Positions 7,155 through 16,908 of a stretch of DNA of 64,000 nt are shown here, piece after piece. This DNA is from MED-G16 sp964467915. GTDB taxonomy: Bacteria; Bacteroidota; Bacteroidia; Cytophagales; MED-G16. The translations under genes and the position numbers were made by a program. The stretch lies in contig CAYXSW010000001.1 of assembly GCA_964467915.1 (NCBI GenBank), positions 1-64,000 of the forward strand. The letters run 5' to 3'. Within the stretch, counting starts at the first letter, position 1. Each line of letters starts with the position of its first letter. Under the pieces are notes generated by a model that had not been told where the DNA came from, made no database searches, and was given only the letters and a program-made list of their open reading frames with translations.

Positions 7155-9587
7155 ATGAGACTAATAATATTACTATTCAGTGTTTTTTGTATTAACGCTC
7201 AAGCTCAAAAAAAATCAATAGAGGGAACTATAGTTGATAATGAAACGATGCAACCCCTAGAAGGAGTAGAGATAAAAATAAGCAACTCCAGCTATAAAAC
7301 AGCCACCAACAATGACGGAAAGTTTTCTTTTTCTGGATTAGAAGAAGGGGTCTACGAAATACTAATTTTCAAATCGAGCTTTAAACAAATTAAAAAAACA
7401 GTGACTCTAACTGAAGATAAAATAAAATTTGATATTAGTCTTGAAGAAAACATTATTAATTTACCAGAACTATTAATTCAAAGTTTTTCTTTAATTAACG
7501 GAGAGAAAAACAGAAGAGAAGCCATTGGCTCGGCGCATTTTATTACCAGTAAAGACCTAAATAAATACTACAACACAAATATTCACCAGATTCTTTCAAA
7601 AATACCAGGCATTAACTTACAAGAAGAAGACGGATACGGCCTAAGGCCAAACATTGGGATTAGAGGGACAGGGATTGAGAGAACATCTAAAATTACAATT
7701 ATGGAAGATGGTATATTAATGGCCCCAGCCCCCTATTCTTCTCCTGCAGCTTATTATTTTCCAACGGCCGGAAGAATGAATTCTGTTGAAGTACTTAAGG
7801 GATCTAGTCAAATTAAATCTGGCCCCATGACTACAGGAGGATCAATTAATTTTATTTCAACACCTATTCCGGAGTTTTTTAAGTCTTCATTAAAATTAAT
7901 TGGAGGGACAAACAATTATAGGAACTTTCATGGTTATTCAGGAGGAACATATAAAAATTTTGGCATTCTTATTGAGGGTTATAATTATGGTTCTGACGGG
8001 TTTAAAAACTTGAACGATGATCAATCTACTGGGTTTAATAAAAAAGACTATAATATTAAGATAAATTATAGCGGAAAAAACACATCTACTGTATACCACG
8101 AAACTATATTCAGCGCAGGCCTGACAAATGAAAATTCAAATGAGACGTATCTTGGGTTATCAGAAAATGATTTTAAAATAACTCCTTATAAAAGATATGA
8201 TGGGTCTCAAGTAGATAATATGCAAGCTAACCAAGAACGGGTTTCATTTAAAAATTATTTGGAATTTAAAAACGGAATAAACCTCTCATCGAGTATTTAT
8301 TTAAATAAATTTCACAGAAACTGGTACAAATTACAAAGTGTAGTTCATGACAAAAATAAGATAGGCATTTCTTCACTTTTCAATGAAAATAACGAAGAAG
8401 CTCTTTATGTAATAAAAGGAAACGCAAATAGCTTAGAGGATGCCTTAATAGTAAGGGCAAATAACAGAAATTATATTTCAAAGGGCTTACAATTAGTTTT
8501 AAACAAAGCGTTTATTAGAGAAAACACAAAACACGATTTAAGTATTAGCTCTAGGGTCCATTATGATGAAATGGATAGATTTCAATGGGAAGATAAATAT
8601 GAAATGTTTGATCGAACAATGAGGCTAACCACAAAAGGAATAAAGGGAGCAAATAGCAATAGAATTCAATATTCAAATGCAATTGCAAACTATATAAACT
8701 ATAAGTTAGAGAGTCAAAAATACTCTCTGACTATTGGCATTAGAAATGAAAATATAGTAGGAAAAAGAGAAGACTATGGTAAGTCAGACGCGGAAAGATT
8801 AGGTTTAGACCTTACAACAAGAGAAAACAAAATTAATGCAATAATACCGGGCTTCGGGTTTTTATATAATATTAACAAATCTTCAAATGCGTTTATAGGA
8901 ATTCATAAAGGATTTTCTCCCCCAGGAGATACACCAGAGACAAGGCCAGAGGTAAGTATAAATTATGAGTTTGGTTTTAGAAAAAACACAAGAAACGCTC
9001 AAACTGAACTTATTGGTTATATAAGTGACTATACCAATTTACTTGGAGCAGACTTAGCTGCTACAGGGGGAACAGGAACAAACGAACTGTTCAATGCAGG
9101 GAAAGCAATTGTGAAGGGCATAGAGTTTTTAAGCATCCTTAACACGATACGTTCTTCTTCTAAGTTTAAACTGCCAATTTATTTTAATTATACATTTACC
9201 GACGCGAAATTTAGCGAAGATTTCGAAAGCACATTTGACGCTTGGGGGGGAGAAATTAAGTCGGGGTATAATTTGCCATATGTCTCTAAGCACTTAATTA
9301 GTTTAGGCGCTGAATATAGCAGTAAGAAAACTAATATTAATATAGATTATTCATACAAAAGTAAATTTAGAACAAGTCCTGGATTAGAAATGAAAAATTC
9401 TAAAGATATAATTAATGATTTTGGGGTTTTAAATGCTGCTTTAAATTATAATTTAAACCAAAATATTAAACTGAACTTATCCATCAATAACATATTAAAT
9501 AAAGTTTATGCGGTAGCCAGCAGACCAGCTGGTTTAAGGCCCGGACAACCAAGAATAATAAAATTTGGGATTAAACTGGATCTTTAA
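7155..9587 (+). CDS. FecA-like TonB-dependent receptor with CarboxypepD_reg domain
   Basis: An 810-residue outer-membrane receptor. A signal peptide (to about residue 17, NAQAQ) is followed by a CarboxypepD_reg-like domain (about 22-95: IEGTIVDNETMQPLEGVEI, TNNDGKFSFSGL). The plug contains GYGLRPNIGIRGTGIERTSK and MEDGILMAPAPYSSPAAYYF, a stretch typical of FecA-type ferric-citrate receptors, and the barrel runs to the C-terminus. The likely role is uptake of a ferric siderophore or citrate. Two operator-like repeats precede it. The end overlaps the convergent ATPase gene of the ferric ABC transporter by 17 bases. There is no FecR/FecI pair beside it. Confidence 0.88.
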   Translation: MRLIILLFSVFCINAQAQKKSIEGTIVDNETMQPLEGVEIKISNSSYKTATNNDGKFSFSGLEEGVYEILIFKSSFKQIKKTVTLTEDKIKFDISLEENIINLPELLIQSFSLINGEKNRREAIGSAHFITSKDLNKYYNTNIHQILSKIPGINLQEEDGYGLRPNIGIRGTGIERTSKITIMEDGILMAPAPYSSPAAYYFPTAGRMNSVEVLKGSSQIKSGPMTTGGSINFISTPIPEFFKSSLKLIGGTNNYRNFHGYSGGTYKNFGILIEGYNYGSDGFKNLNDDQSTGFNKKDYNIKINYSGKNTSTVYHETIFSAGLTNENSNETYLGLSENDFKITPYKRYDGSQVDNMQANQERVSFKNYLEFKNGINLSSSIYLNKFHRNWYKLQSVVHDKNKIGISSLFNENNEEALYVIKGNANSLEDALIVRANNRNYISKGLQLVLNKAFIRENTKHDLSISSRVHYDEMDRFQWEDKYEMFDRTMRLTTKGIKGANSNRIQYSNAIANYINYKLESQKYSLTIGIRNENIVGKREDYGKSDAERLGLDLTTRENKINAIIPGFGFLYNINKSSNAFIGIHKGFSPPGDTPETRPEVSINYEFGFRKNTRNAQTELIGYISDYTNLLGADLAATGGTGTNELFNAGKAIVKGIEFLSILNTIRSSSKFKLPIYFNYTFTDAKFSEDFESTFDAWGGEIKSGYNLPYVSKHLISLGAEYSSKKTNINIDYSYKSKFRTSPGLEMKNSKDIINDFGVLNAALNYNLNQNIKLNLSINNILNKVYAVASRPAGLRPGQPRIIKFGIKLDL

Positions 9588-10545
9588 AAAAATTCTTACA
9601 GACTGGGTCAAAATAAATTAGATCTTCTTCCGGAAAATCAACATAAATATTTGAATCTTCAGCTATACGGCTTGAAGAAAAAAAATGCCAAATCTCATTA
9701 TTAATTCTACCTTTAACTTTATATTCTTTTCCTTGAAAAAAGCATTTTTCTACATAAACTTTATACTCTGACTTTTTATTAGAAACATTAACCTTTTCTG
9801 GTCTGATATAATATGTTGCGTTCTTATGAAAAAGCTTATTCATATCTCCAAGAACTTCAGCACAATAACAATTGGCTGGCTCACAGTACATCTTCACTGG
9901 ATCATCATACTGCTGAAGTATACCAGCTTTAAAAATCAAAATTCTATCAGAAATGTTTAACGCATCATTAATATCATGAGTAACTAAAATTGTTGTGGTT
10001 TTTGTTTCTTTGACTATTTTAAATATCTCCTCTTTCATAGATTCTTTTATTGTTGAATCTAAATTGCTGAAAGGCTCATCCAAGAGTAAAAGTTCTGGTT
10101 CTCTTATCAAGGCTCTCGCAATACAAGCCCTCTGCTGTTCTCCTCCTGAAATTTCATGAGGATATCTCTCAACTAAAAAATTAAGCCCTGTTAGCTTTAA
10201 AATATATTCTAGTTTTGAATGATATTTTTTATCAAGATTGAATATGATATTCTCTATGATGTTCAAATGTGGAAAGAGGGGGTAATCTTGAAAAACAAAA
10301 CCCACTTTTCTTTTTTGAGGTTTTATAAAAACCTTTTCATTATTAAGAAAAGTTGAGTTCAATGATATAGATCCACCGTTAATTTTTTCTAACCCAGCCA
10401 AGCACTTTAAAAAGGTTGTCTTTCCTGAACCGCTCTCTCCTAAAAAAGAAATAAACTCTCCCTTTTTAACTGAGAAAGTTAAATCTTTTATGATTGGTAG
10501 ATTATGATCATAAAACTTACTTAAATTTTTTACCTCAAGATACAT
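9571..10545 (-). CDS. fbpC: ferric iron ABC transporter, ATPase subunit (FbpC-type)
   Basis: A 324-residue ATPase. Walker A is GESGSGKTT at 36-44, followed by a Q-loop in VFQDYPLFPH, the signature ISGGEQQRACIARAL, Walker B LLLLDEPFSNLD and the switch histidine in LVTHD. A C-terminal ~90-residue extension contains ATYYIRPEKV, the TOBE-like regulatory domain of the FbpC/PotA group. It energises ferric iron import across the inner membrane with the permease encoded just upstream. Its start overlaps the permease gene by 11 bases. The assignment to iron rests on the partner proteins and the adjacent iron genes. Confidence 0.85.
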   Translation of the reverse strand: MYLEVKNLSKFYDHNLPIIKDLTFSVKKGEFISFLGESGSGKTTFLKCLAGLEKINGGSISLNSTFLNNEKVFIKPQKRKVGFVFQDYPLFPHLNIIENIIFNLDKKYHSKLEYILKLTGLNFLVERYPHEISGGEQQRACIARALIREPELLLLDEPFSNLDSTIKESMKEEIFKIVKETKTTTILVTHDINDALNISDRILIFKAGILQQYDDPVKMYCEPANCYCAEVLGDMNKLFHKNATYYIRPEKVNVSNKKSEYKVYVEKCFFQGKEYKVKGRINNEIWHFFSSSRIAEDSNIYVDFPEEDLIYFDPVCKNFFKDPV

Positions 10546-12127
10546 CTATCTGTTTATCAACAAAACTTTTCAAAATTAATAACATCACACTTGACAAAGC
10601 AATAATCATTAAAGAATATACGCTTGAAAGAGGTAACATTTCCTCTATTGCAAACTCATACGTTTGAGTGGCTAAGGTATCAAAATTAAATGGTCTGAGA
10701 ATTAATGTCACAGGCAACTCTTTCATCACATCAATAAAAACCAAAATAAAAGCACTTAAAAGAGCGTATTTGTTTACTGGGAAATGAATCTTTTGTAATA
10801 ATTTAAATGGACCAAGACCAAGATTTTTACCAGTATCATCAAAACTTAATGGTTGTTTTTCAATACTAGATTTTATGGGAGATTTACCTACAGCTAAAAA
10901 CCTTATTATGTATGCATAAAATAAAATAAAAAATGAGCCAACCAAAGAGTAAGAACTAAATAATAAGATTAAACCAAGGCCTACAACGGCTCCTGGCAGA
11001 GCATAGCCTAATGAGATAAGATTATTAATATGGGAAGACCAATTCTTTCTAGAAATTCTGTCTACAAAAAGGAAAAAAAGAGCAGTGGCTATAATTAAAA
11101 AAGCAGAAAGTGTTGAAACATAAACCGAATTCCATGTCAATTTAATCAGTTTGAAAAAATCAATATCAGAATAAGTTATAATCACATTATTAATAATAAA
11201 AAGAACGGGTATGACAAATCCAAAGAGAAAAGGAACAGCGCATACCGAGGTCATTAAAAAAGATGACTTTTTTTGTAATTTTTTATTAATAACATCTGAG
11301 TTTTTAGAATAATAAAATTTTGACTTGTTGATTGTTTTTTTTTCTAGATAAAATAACACCAAAACAAAAATCAAAAGAATACACGCCAATTGTATGGCTC
11401 CGTTAATATCCCCCAAAGAGAACCAAGACCTAAATATGCCTGATGTATAAGTATTTACACCAAAATATTTTACTGCTCCGTACTCATTTAAAACCTCCAT
11501 AATAACCAAGAAAAGTCCTGAAAAAATAGCAGGTTTAGATAGAGGTAGAATGATTTTGTAAAAAGTTTGGGAGGAGTTCAAACCAAGGTTTTTTGAAACA
11601 TTGATGTAGTTGGTTCCTATTAAACTAAAAGATACTCTTGATGCTGTATACACATAAGGATACAACGCCAGACCCATTAAAACACCTAGAGTTTCAATCT
11701 GCATATAATCAACATTTAGAAGGCTGCTTGGAACAAAAGAAATATTGTTTAGAAGTGTTTGAAAAAAGCCAGTATAACTAAGTAGGTCTATATATGTGAA
11801 CGCCATTATATATGAAGGAATAGCCAGAGGAAGGTACAAAACAAGGTCAAAAAAATTTCTTCCAAAAAAATTATAGTTACTAATAAACCAGGCGGGAATT
11901 AACCCAAAAAATAAAGCTGAAACACAGCAAATTAAAATTAATTTAAACGTGTTAATTGTGTAATCAAAGAGAACGGTTTCAACAAGATAATTTAATGTCT
12001 CTCCCTGACCATTAAAAAGATTTAATATTAACACAAGAACAGGCAAGAGGATAAATATAGCTATTATTAAGCTAGTTATTACCCACCTTTTATTTTCAAA
12101 AAAAAAATTATTTTTATTTATTTCCAA
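10535..12127 (-). CDS. fbpB: ferric iron ABC transporter, fused permease (FbpB-type)
   Basis: A 530-residue inner-membrane permease with about 12 hydrophobic helices arranged as two homologous halves. Each half carries an EAA-type loop: ISKNLGLNSSQTFYKIILPLSKPAI-like sequence near residue 185 and TGKNLGLGPFKLLQKIHFPVNK near 440 (the GLG core is clear in both). This double-length form is usual for FbpB/SfuB ferric permeases, where one polypeptide replaces a homodimer. It is the middle gene of a three-gene operon, with its start overlapping the binding-protein gene by 10 bases and its end the ATPase gene by 11. Confidence 0.85.
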   Translation of the reverse strand: MEINKNNFFFENKRWVITSLIIAIFILLPVLVLILNLFNGQGETLNYLVETVLFDYTINTFKLILICCVSALFFGLIPAWFISNYNFFGRNFFDLVLYLPLAIPSYIMAFTYIDLLSYTGFFQTLLNNISFVPSSLLNVDYMQIETLGVLMGLALYPYVYTASRVSFSLIGTNYINVSKNLGLNSSQTFYKIILPLSKPAIFSGLFLVIMEVLNEYGAVKYFGVNTYTSGIFRSWFSLGDINGAIQLACILLIFVLVLFYLEKKTINKSKFYYSKNSDVINKKLQKKSSFLMTSVCAVPFLFGFVIPVLFIINNVIITYSDIDFFKLIKLTWNSVYVSTLSAFLIIATALFFLFVDRISRKNWSSHINNLISLGYALPGAVVGLGLILLFSSYSLVGSFFILFYAYIIRFLAVGKSPIKSSIEKQPLSFDDTGKNLGLGPFKLLQKIHFPVNKYALLSAFILVFIDVMKELPVTLILRPFNFDTLATQTYEFAIEEMLPLSSVYSLMIIALSSVMLLILKSFVDKQIDVS

Positions 12128-13137
12128 CCTGTAGAATCAAATATTTTTATTGCATCTGACCTATACTCGCCTAGAGAATTAAGGTTTAATTTATCAACCT
12201 TAAATTCACCCCATTTTTTTACTATTTCTGATGGTTGAACTAATTTGTTCACAGGATATTCATAGCTGTTATTAACATAAACCTCCTGAGCCTCAGGACT
12301 TGTTAAATACTCCATGAGCTTAATAGCATTTTCTTTATTTGGAGAGTTATTCGTTAACCCAATTGCTGAAACATTAATGTGACTCCCTCTTCCCTCTCCT
12401 TGATTAGGAAAAAAAACGCCAACTGATTTTCCAGCATGTAAGTCTGATTCTTTTTCAGAAGAAAGTAAAATTCCAATATAATATGAGTTAACAATTGCAA
12501 TATCGCCCTGTCCAGCCGCAATTGCTCTGACTTGATCACGATCACTACCCTTGGGATCCCTAGCAAAATTTGCAACTAGACCTGAAGACCATTCCTTTGC
12601 TTTGTCATAACCCAAATTTGCAACTAATGAAGACATTAATGCCTGATTGTAAGCGTTCGATGAGGATCTGACCAGTATCTTATTTTTCCAAACAGGGTTA
12701 GATAGGTCTTCGTATGTGCTGAGCTCATCCTTTGAGACTCGGTCTTTGCTATACACTAATATTCTGGCCCTATAGGTTATAGGGGTCCAATAACCATCTG
12801 GATCTCGTAAGTCACTTGAAACATTTTTATTCAAAATATCTGAAGAAACTTTTTGAAGTAAGCCCTGTTCCCTTGCGTGAAATAACTTTCCCGCATCCAC
12901 AGTAATAAATAAATCTGCAGGAGAGTTTTTGCCTTCATTTTTTAATCTTTCTATTAACTCATCAGCATTTGCCTTTACTACATTCACCTTTATGCCTGTC
13001 AATTCTTCAAAGTTCTTATACTGTATCTCATCAACTGTGTAGTGTCTCTGGCTATATAAATTAACTTCGTTTGTAATTTCATTTTTTTGCGAACAGGAAA
13101 TCACAAAAAAGAACATAATTAATATTAAACTTCTCAT
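12118..13137 (-). CDS. fbpA: ferric iron ABC transporter, substrate-binding lipoprotein (FbpA/FutA-type)
   Basis: About 339 residues when started at the ATG giving MRSLILIMFFFVISCSQ, a clean lipoprotein signal. An in-frame ATG 33 bases upstream would place charged residues before the signal. The periplasmic-binding fold shows VNLYSQRHYTVDE, DLFITVDAGKLFHAREQGLL, and the tyrosine pair region NSYYIGILL that supplies Fe(III) ligands in FbpA/FutA proteins. It delivers ferric iron to the FbpB permease encoded immediately downstream. A 23-bp operator-like repeat ends 8 bases before the start codon, so iron control of the whole operon is likely. Confidence 0.85.
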   Translation of the reverse strand: MRSLILIMFFFVISCSQKNEITNEVNLYSQRHYTVDEIQYKNFEELTGIKVNVVKANADELIERLKNEGKNSPADLFITVDAGKLFHAREQGLLQKVSSDILNKNVSSDLRDPDGYWTPITYRARILVYSKDRVSKDELSTYEDLSNPVWKNKILVRSSSNAYNQALMSSLVANLGYDKAKEWSSGLVANFARDPKGSDRDQVRAIAAGQGDIAIVNSYYIGILLSSEKESDLHAGKSVGVFFPNQGEGRGSHINVSAIGLTNNSPNKENAIKLMEYLTSPEAQEVYVNNSYEYPVNKLVQPSEIVKKWGEFKVDKLNLNSLGEYRSDAIKIFDSTGWK

Positions 13138-13144
13138 TTTTGTG

Positions 13145-13167
13145 TTATTTAGATTAATTCTAAACTG
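13145..13167. promoter_or_regulatory. putative iron-regulator operator, copy 4 (fbpABC)
   Basis: Read on the + strand this is TTATTTAGA-N5-TCTAAACTG. The inner 17 bp form a perfect TTTAGA-N5-TCTAAA palindrome. It lies between the fbpA start codon and the fumC gene. Arm sequence and spacing match the copies before the FecA-like receptor. Confidence 0.68.
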
Positions 13168-13256
13168 CAAGTAAACAAATTATTTATTAAAAACAAACTA
13201 CGACATTATAAACAATCATAATATACATAAAGATATTTATCGTTAATTTTGAATAT

Positions 13257-14642
13257 ATGAAAACAAGAACAGAAAAAGATTCAATTGGGAACATAAAAGT
13301 AATTTCTGATAAATACTGGGGGGCGCAGACCCAAAGGTCTCTTGAAAACTTTGACATAGGATTTGAAAAAATGCCATGGGAGATAATTGAAAGCTTTGCG
13401 GTCCTAAAAATGGCGGCCGCAGAAACTAATTTTGAATTAGGGGTTCTAGAGAAAGACAAAATGGAAATTATAGTTGCTGTTTGCGGAGAGGTGTTGGACG
13501 GAAAACTTATGGATCATTTTCCGCTTTCTGTATGGCAAACAGGTTCAGGAACCCAATCAAATATGAATGTTAACGAGGTAATTGCAAATAGAGCCCATGT
13601 TCTGATGGGCGGAAAATTAACAGATAAAAAGAAGAAAATTCACCCAAATGACGATGTTAACAAATCACAGTCTTCAAATGATACTTTTCCTACAGCAATG
13701 AGCATGTCATCTTATCACCTTATTAACAGCTACACAATCCCAGCTATTGAAAGTCTATCTGCAGAACTAAATAAAAAAGCAAAAGAATTTAAAGACATAG
13801 TGAAAATTGGAAGAACCCATTTCATGGATGCAACACCTTTAACTTTAGGAATGGAATTTAGTGGATACGTTTCTCAGCTAGACCACGCTGTGAAGACAAT
13901 GAAGGAATCACTTCCATATTTATCCGAATTAGCATTAGGAGGAACTGCAGTGGGGACTGGGCTTAATACTCCAAAAGGATATTCAAAATTAGTTGCTGAA
14001 AAAATATCAGAAATTACTGGTTATAAGTTTGTTTCTGCTAAAAATAAATTTGAAGCGTTAGCTGCAAATGACGCTATAGTTAAAGCTTCAGCTGCTTTGA
14101 AAGGATGTGCTGTTTCTTTAATGAAAGTCGCAAATGATATAAGGATGTTGTCTTCTGGCCCAAGAAGCGGGATAGGAGAACTCTCCATCCCTGCTAATGA
14201 ACCAGGTTCCTCTATAATGCCAGGAAAAGTTAACCCAACTCAATGTGAGGCTGTAACGATGGTTTGCTCACAGATTATTGGAAATGATATTGCGGTAAGT
14301 GTTGGCGGAATGAGCGGACACTTTGAGTTAAATGTATTTAAGCCAATGATGGCTCATAATGTCCTGAACTCCGCAAGGCTTTTGGGAGATGTTGCTAATT
14401 CATTCAATAAAAATTGTATAGTAGGGATAAAAGCAAACACTAAGCAAATTAAAGACCGGCTTGATAAATCATTAATGTTGGTGACCGCCTTGAACACACA
14501 CATTGGTTATGATAATGCGGCAAAAATTGCAAAAAAAGCCTATGAAGATGGGTCGACTTTAAAAGAGGCTGCCTTAAAGCTAAAACTAGTTTCAGAAAAA
14601 GATTTTGACAAATGGGTTGACCCCAATAAAATGATTGGGTGA
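13257..14642 (+). CDS. fumC: class II fumarate hydratase
   Basis: A 461-residue fumarase C, interconverting fumarate and L-malate in the TCA cycle without an iron-sulfur cluster. Length and motifs fit the family: VWQTGSGTQSNMNVNEVIANRA (about 94-115), VKIGRTHFMDATPLT (the catalytic histidine region), and the superfamily signature GSSIMPGKVNP (about 318-328). It is cytoplasmic. The gene is followed after 4 bases by the methionine aminopeptidase gene, probably in one transcript. Being cluster-free it would function under iron limitation, which may be a coincidence with the adjacent iron genes. Confidence 0.95.
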   Translation: MKTRTEKDSIGNIKVISDKYWGAQTQRSLENFDIGFEKMPWEIIESFAVLKMAAAETNFELGVLEKDKMEIIVAVCGEVLDGKLMDHFPLSVWQTGSGTQSNMNVNEVIANRAHVLMGGKLTDKKKKIHPNDDVNKSQSSNDTFPTAMSMSSYHLINSYTIPAIESLSAELNKKAKEFKDIVKIGRTHFMDATPLTLGMEFSGYVSQLDHAVKTMKESLPYLSELALGGTAVGTGLNTPKGYSKLVAEKISEITGYKFVSAKNKFEALAANDAIVKASAALKGCAVSLMKVANDIRMLSSGPRSGIGELSIPANEPGSSIMPGKVNPTQCEAVTMVCSQIIGNDIAVSVGGMSGHFELNVFKPMMAHNVLNSARLLGDVANSFNKNCIVGIKANTKQIKDRLDKSLMLVTALNTHIGYDNAAKIAKKAYEDGSTLKEAALKLKLVSEKDFDKWVDPNKMIG

Positions 14643-14646
14643 CCCA

Positions 14647-15411
14647 ATGATAGTTTACAAAACTTTAGAAGAAATTGAACTAATAAGAGAAAGTTCATTA
14701 TTAGTTTCAAAAACACTAGGAGAACTCAAAAAGCTAATTTTTCCAGGAACACTTCCGGCTGATCTCGACAAAATAGCTGAAACTTTTATTAGAGATAACG
14801 GTGCTAAACCTGGATTTCTTGGAATGTACGACTTCCCAAACACATTATGTGTATCAATTAATGAGGAGGTGGTTCACGGGATACCTGGCAACAAACCGTT
14901 ACAGAACGGGGATGTGATTTCAATAGATTGCGGGGTTTTAAAAAACAAGTTTTATGGTGATCACGCCTATACTTTTGAGGTAGGAAATGTGACAAAAGAA
15001 GTGAAAACCCTTTTAGAGGTAACCAAAGAGTCATTATACAGAGGAATAAAAAAACTCAAAGTTGGAAATAGGATTGGAGATGTAAGCAGTGAAATACAAA
15101 CGTATACAGAAAAGCGTGGTTATGGCGTGGTAAGAGAACTTGTTGGTCACGGCTTGGGGAAAAGCCTCCACGAAGAGCCCGACATACCAAATTTTGGACA
15201 TAAAAATACAGGGCCAAAAATAAAGAATGGGCTTGTTGTAGCAATTGAACCTATGATTAACCTAGGAAAAAAAGATGTAGAGCAAGGGCCTGATGGCTGG
15301 ACAGTTATAACCACTGACAGAAAACCATCTGCTCATTTTGAACACAATATTGCAGTAGTCAACGGAAAGCCAGAAATATTATCAACTTTTGATTTTATTG
15401 AAAACGATTAA
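14647..15411 (+). CDS. map: type I methionine aminopeptidase
   Basis: About 254 residues from the ATG giving MIVYKTLEEIELIRESS; a TTG 12 bases earlier would overlap fumC and is less likely. It removes the initiator methionine from nascent proteins. Metal-site residues are visible in order: IDCGV and GDHAYTF (two aspartates), VGHGLGKSLHE (histidine), VVAIEPM (glutamate) and the C-terminal FEHNIAV (glutamate). It lacks the N-terminal zinc finger of eukaryotic forms. The 3' end overlaps the convergent GH3-family gene by 17 bases. Confidence 0.93.
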   Translation: MIVYKTLEEIELIRESSLLVSKTLGELKKLIFPGTLPADLDKIAETFIRDNGAKPGFLGMYDFPNTLCVSINEEVVHGIPGNKPLQNGDVISIDCGVLKNKFYGDHAYTFEVGNVTKEVKTLLEVTKESLYRGIKKLKVGNRIGDVSSEIQTYTEKRGYGVVRELVGHGLGKSLHEEPDIPNFGHKNTGPKIKNGLVVAIEPMINLGKKDVEQGPDGWTVITTDRKPSAHFEHNIAVVNGKPEILSTFDFIEND

Positions 15412-16906
15412 TGTATTCTAACATTTCATCAATATAATTTCTGTCGTTTGATAATCTTGGTATCTTATTTTGCCCTCCTAATTTCTTTTTTTTCTTTAAC
15501 CAAAAATCAAAGAACCCTTCGTTCACAAAATGAACTTTAGGTGCTTTTAGTGCAATGTTTTTAAACCTCTTAGCATCATAGTCAGAGTTAGCCTTTCTAA
15601 GTTCACTGTCTAGTGTTTTAATGAATTCATTTTTGTTTTTCGGTGGCTTTTCGAGTTCAATAATCCACTCATGAGCTCCTTTTTTTTCACCGGTTATAAA
15701 TATTGGAGCAGCAGAGTAATTATAAAAAGAAACTGAAAATAATTTGCAGGCATTTGATATCGCGCTGTCTGCGTTTTGAACTACAACCTCTTCTCCAAAC
15801 GCATTAATATAATGTTTAGTTCTCCCTGTAATTAGTATTCGATAAGGCTCCAGAGAAGAAAAACTAACAGTATCACCAATCTTATATCTCCATAATCCAG
15901 AAAAAGTAGAAATTAATAGCGCATACTCTTTATTGATCTTAACCTTACTTAAGTCACATATTTCTTTATTGGATAAGTCTTCAAACTCATAAAAAACACC
16001 ATGATTTGTTAATAAAATCATTTCCTTCAAATCAGGTCTGTCTTGAAAGGCAAAAAACCCTTCTGAGGCATTATAAGTCTCAAGGTATCTCATCTTATCA
16101 TTAGGTATTAATTCGTCAAACAAGCTCTTGTAAGGAACAAAAGAAACTGCCCCATGAATGAATAATTCTAGATTTGGCCAGACCTCAAGAATGTTTTTTT
16201 TACCAGTGATCTTTAGAACTTCTTTTATCAAAACAATGGTCCAAGTTGGAACACCTGAAAGGCTAGTAATATTTTGTTTTGAAGTTATCTCTGCCATAAG
16301 TCTTAGTTTCTTTTCCCAGTCTGACATCAAGGCAATTTCTGTCTTTGGTGTCCTTAGTTTTTTAGCCCACCACGGAAGTGTCTTTAACAATATAGCTGAT
16401 ATATCTCCTGTAAAAATGCTTTTGTTTTTTTCATATGGCCCTAGCTGTTTGCTGCCACCAAGAGCTAACCCTAAACCATCAAACAAATTTGATTCTTTAT
16501 AATTATTTAAATAAACTGAGAGCAAGTCTCTTCCTGCCTTAAAATGATTTTTATCAAGTGATTTTTGGGATACTGGAATGAATTTACTTTTATCATTCGT
16601 GGTACCTGATGACTTGGCAAACCATTTTATTTCACCTGGCCAAATTATGTTTTTCTCACCATGTAAAACTTTATCTATTTGAGAAAAAAAATCTTCATAA
16701 GTTACTACAGGAATCTGATTAGAAAACTCTTCATAAGTTTGGATTTTGTCTAAAGCATACTTTTTACCATAATCAGAAGATCCTCCTTGGTTTATTAAAT
16801 CCGTAAGTATAGTTTTTTGATGAGCAAGTGGGTTTTCTATAAACTTAGATATAGATTTTTTCCTCGTTTTAAGCAGAAATTTTGCAATAGAATTGAATAG
16901 ACCCAT
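15395..16906 (-). CDS. GH3-family adenylate-forming enzyme
   Basis: A 503-residue member of the GH3 auxin-responsive promoter family, a branch of the ANL adenylating superfamily. In plants GH3 proteins join amino acids to jasmonate or auxin; the bacterial substrates are not known. Visible are FAKSSGTTNDKSKFIPVS (about 93-110, the P-loop-like ATP motif), TYNASEGFFAFQ (about 279-290) and YKIGDTVSF/ILITGRTKHYINAFGEEV (about 340-370). The gene is cytoplasmic and follows lptB by 2 bases on the same strand. Family assignment is firm; the reaction is not. Confidence 0.85.
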   Translation of the reverse strand: MGLFNSIAKFLLKTRKKSISKFIENPLAHQKTILTDLINQGGSSDYGKKYALDKIQTYEEFSNQIPVVTYEDFFSQIDKVLHGEKNIIWPGEIKWFAKSSGTTNDKSKFIPVSQKSLDKNHFKAGRDLLSVYLNNYKESNLFDGLGLALGGSKQLGPYEKNKSIFTGDISAILLKTLPWWAKKLRTPKTEIALMSDWEKKLRLMAEITSKQNITSLSGVPTWTIVLIKEVLKITGKKNILEVWPNLELFIHGAVSFVPYKSLFDELIPNDKMRYLETYNASEGFFAFQDRPDLKEMILLTNHGVFYEFEDLSNKEICDLSKVKINKEYALLISTFSGLWRYKIGDTVSFSSLEPYRILITGRTKHYINAFGEEVVVQNADSAISNACKLFSVSFYNYSAAPIFITGEKKGAHEWIIELEKPPKNKNEFIKTLDSELRKANSDYDAKRFKNIALKAPKVHFVNEGFFDFWLKKKKKLGGQNKIPRLSNDRNYIDEMLEYINRFQ

Positions 16907-16908
16907 TA

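Noticed and set aside
13244..13251. TAATTTTG matching the -7 promoter element before fumC
   Set aside because: It lies only 5 bases from the start codon with no -33 element, so it would need a leaderless message.
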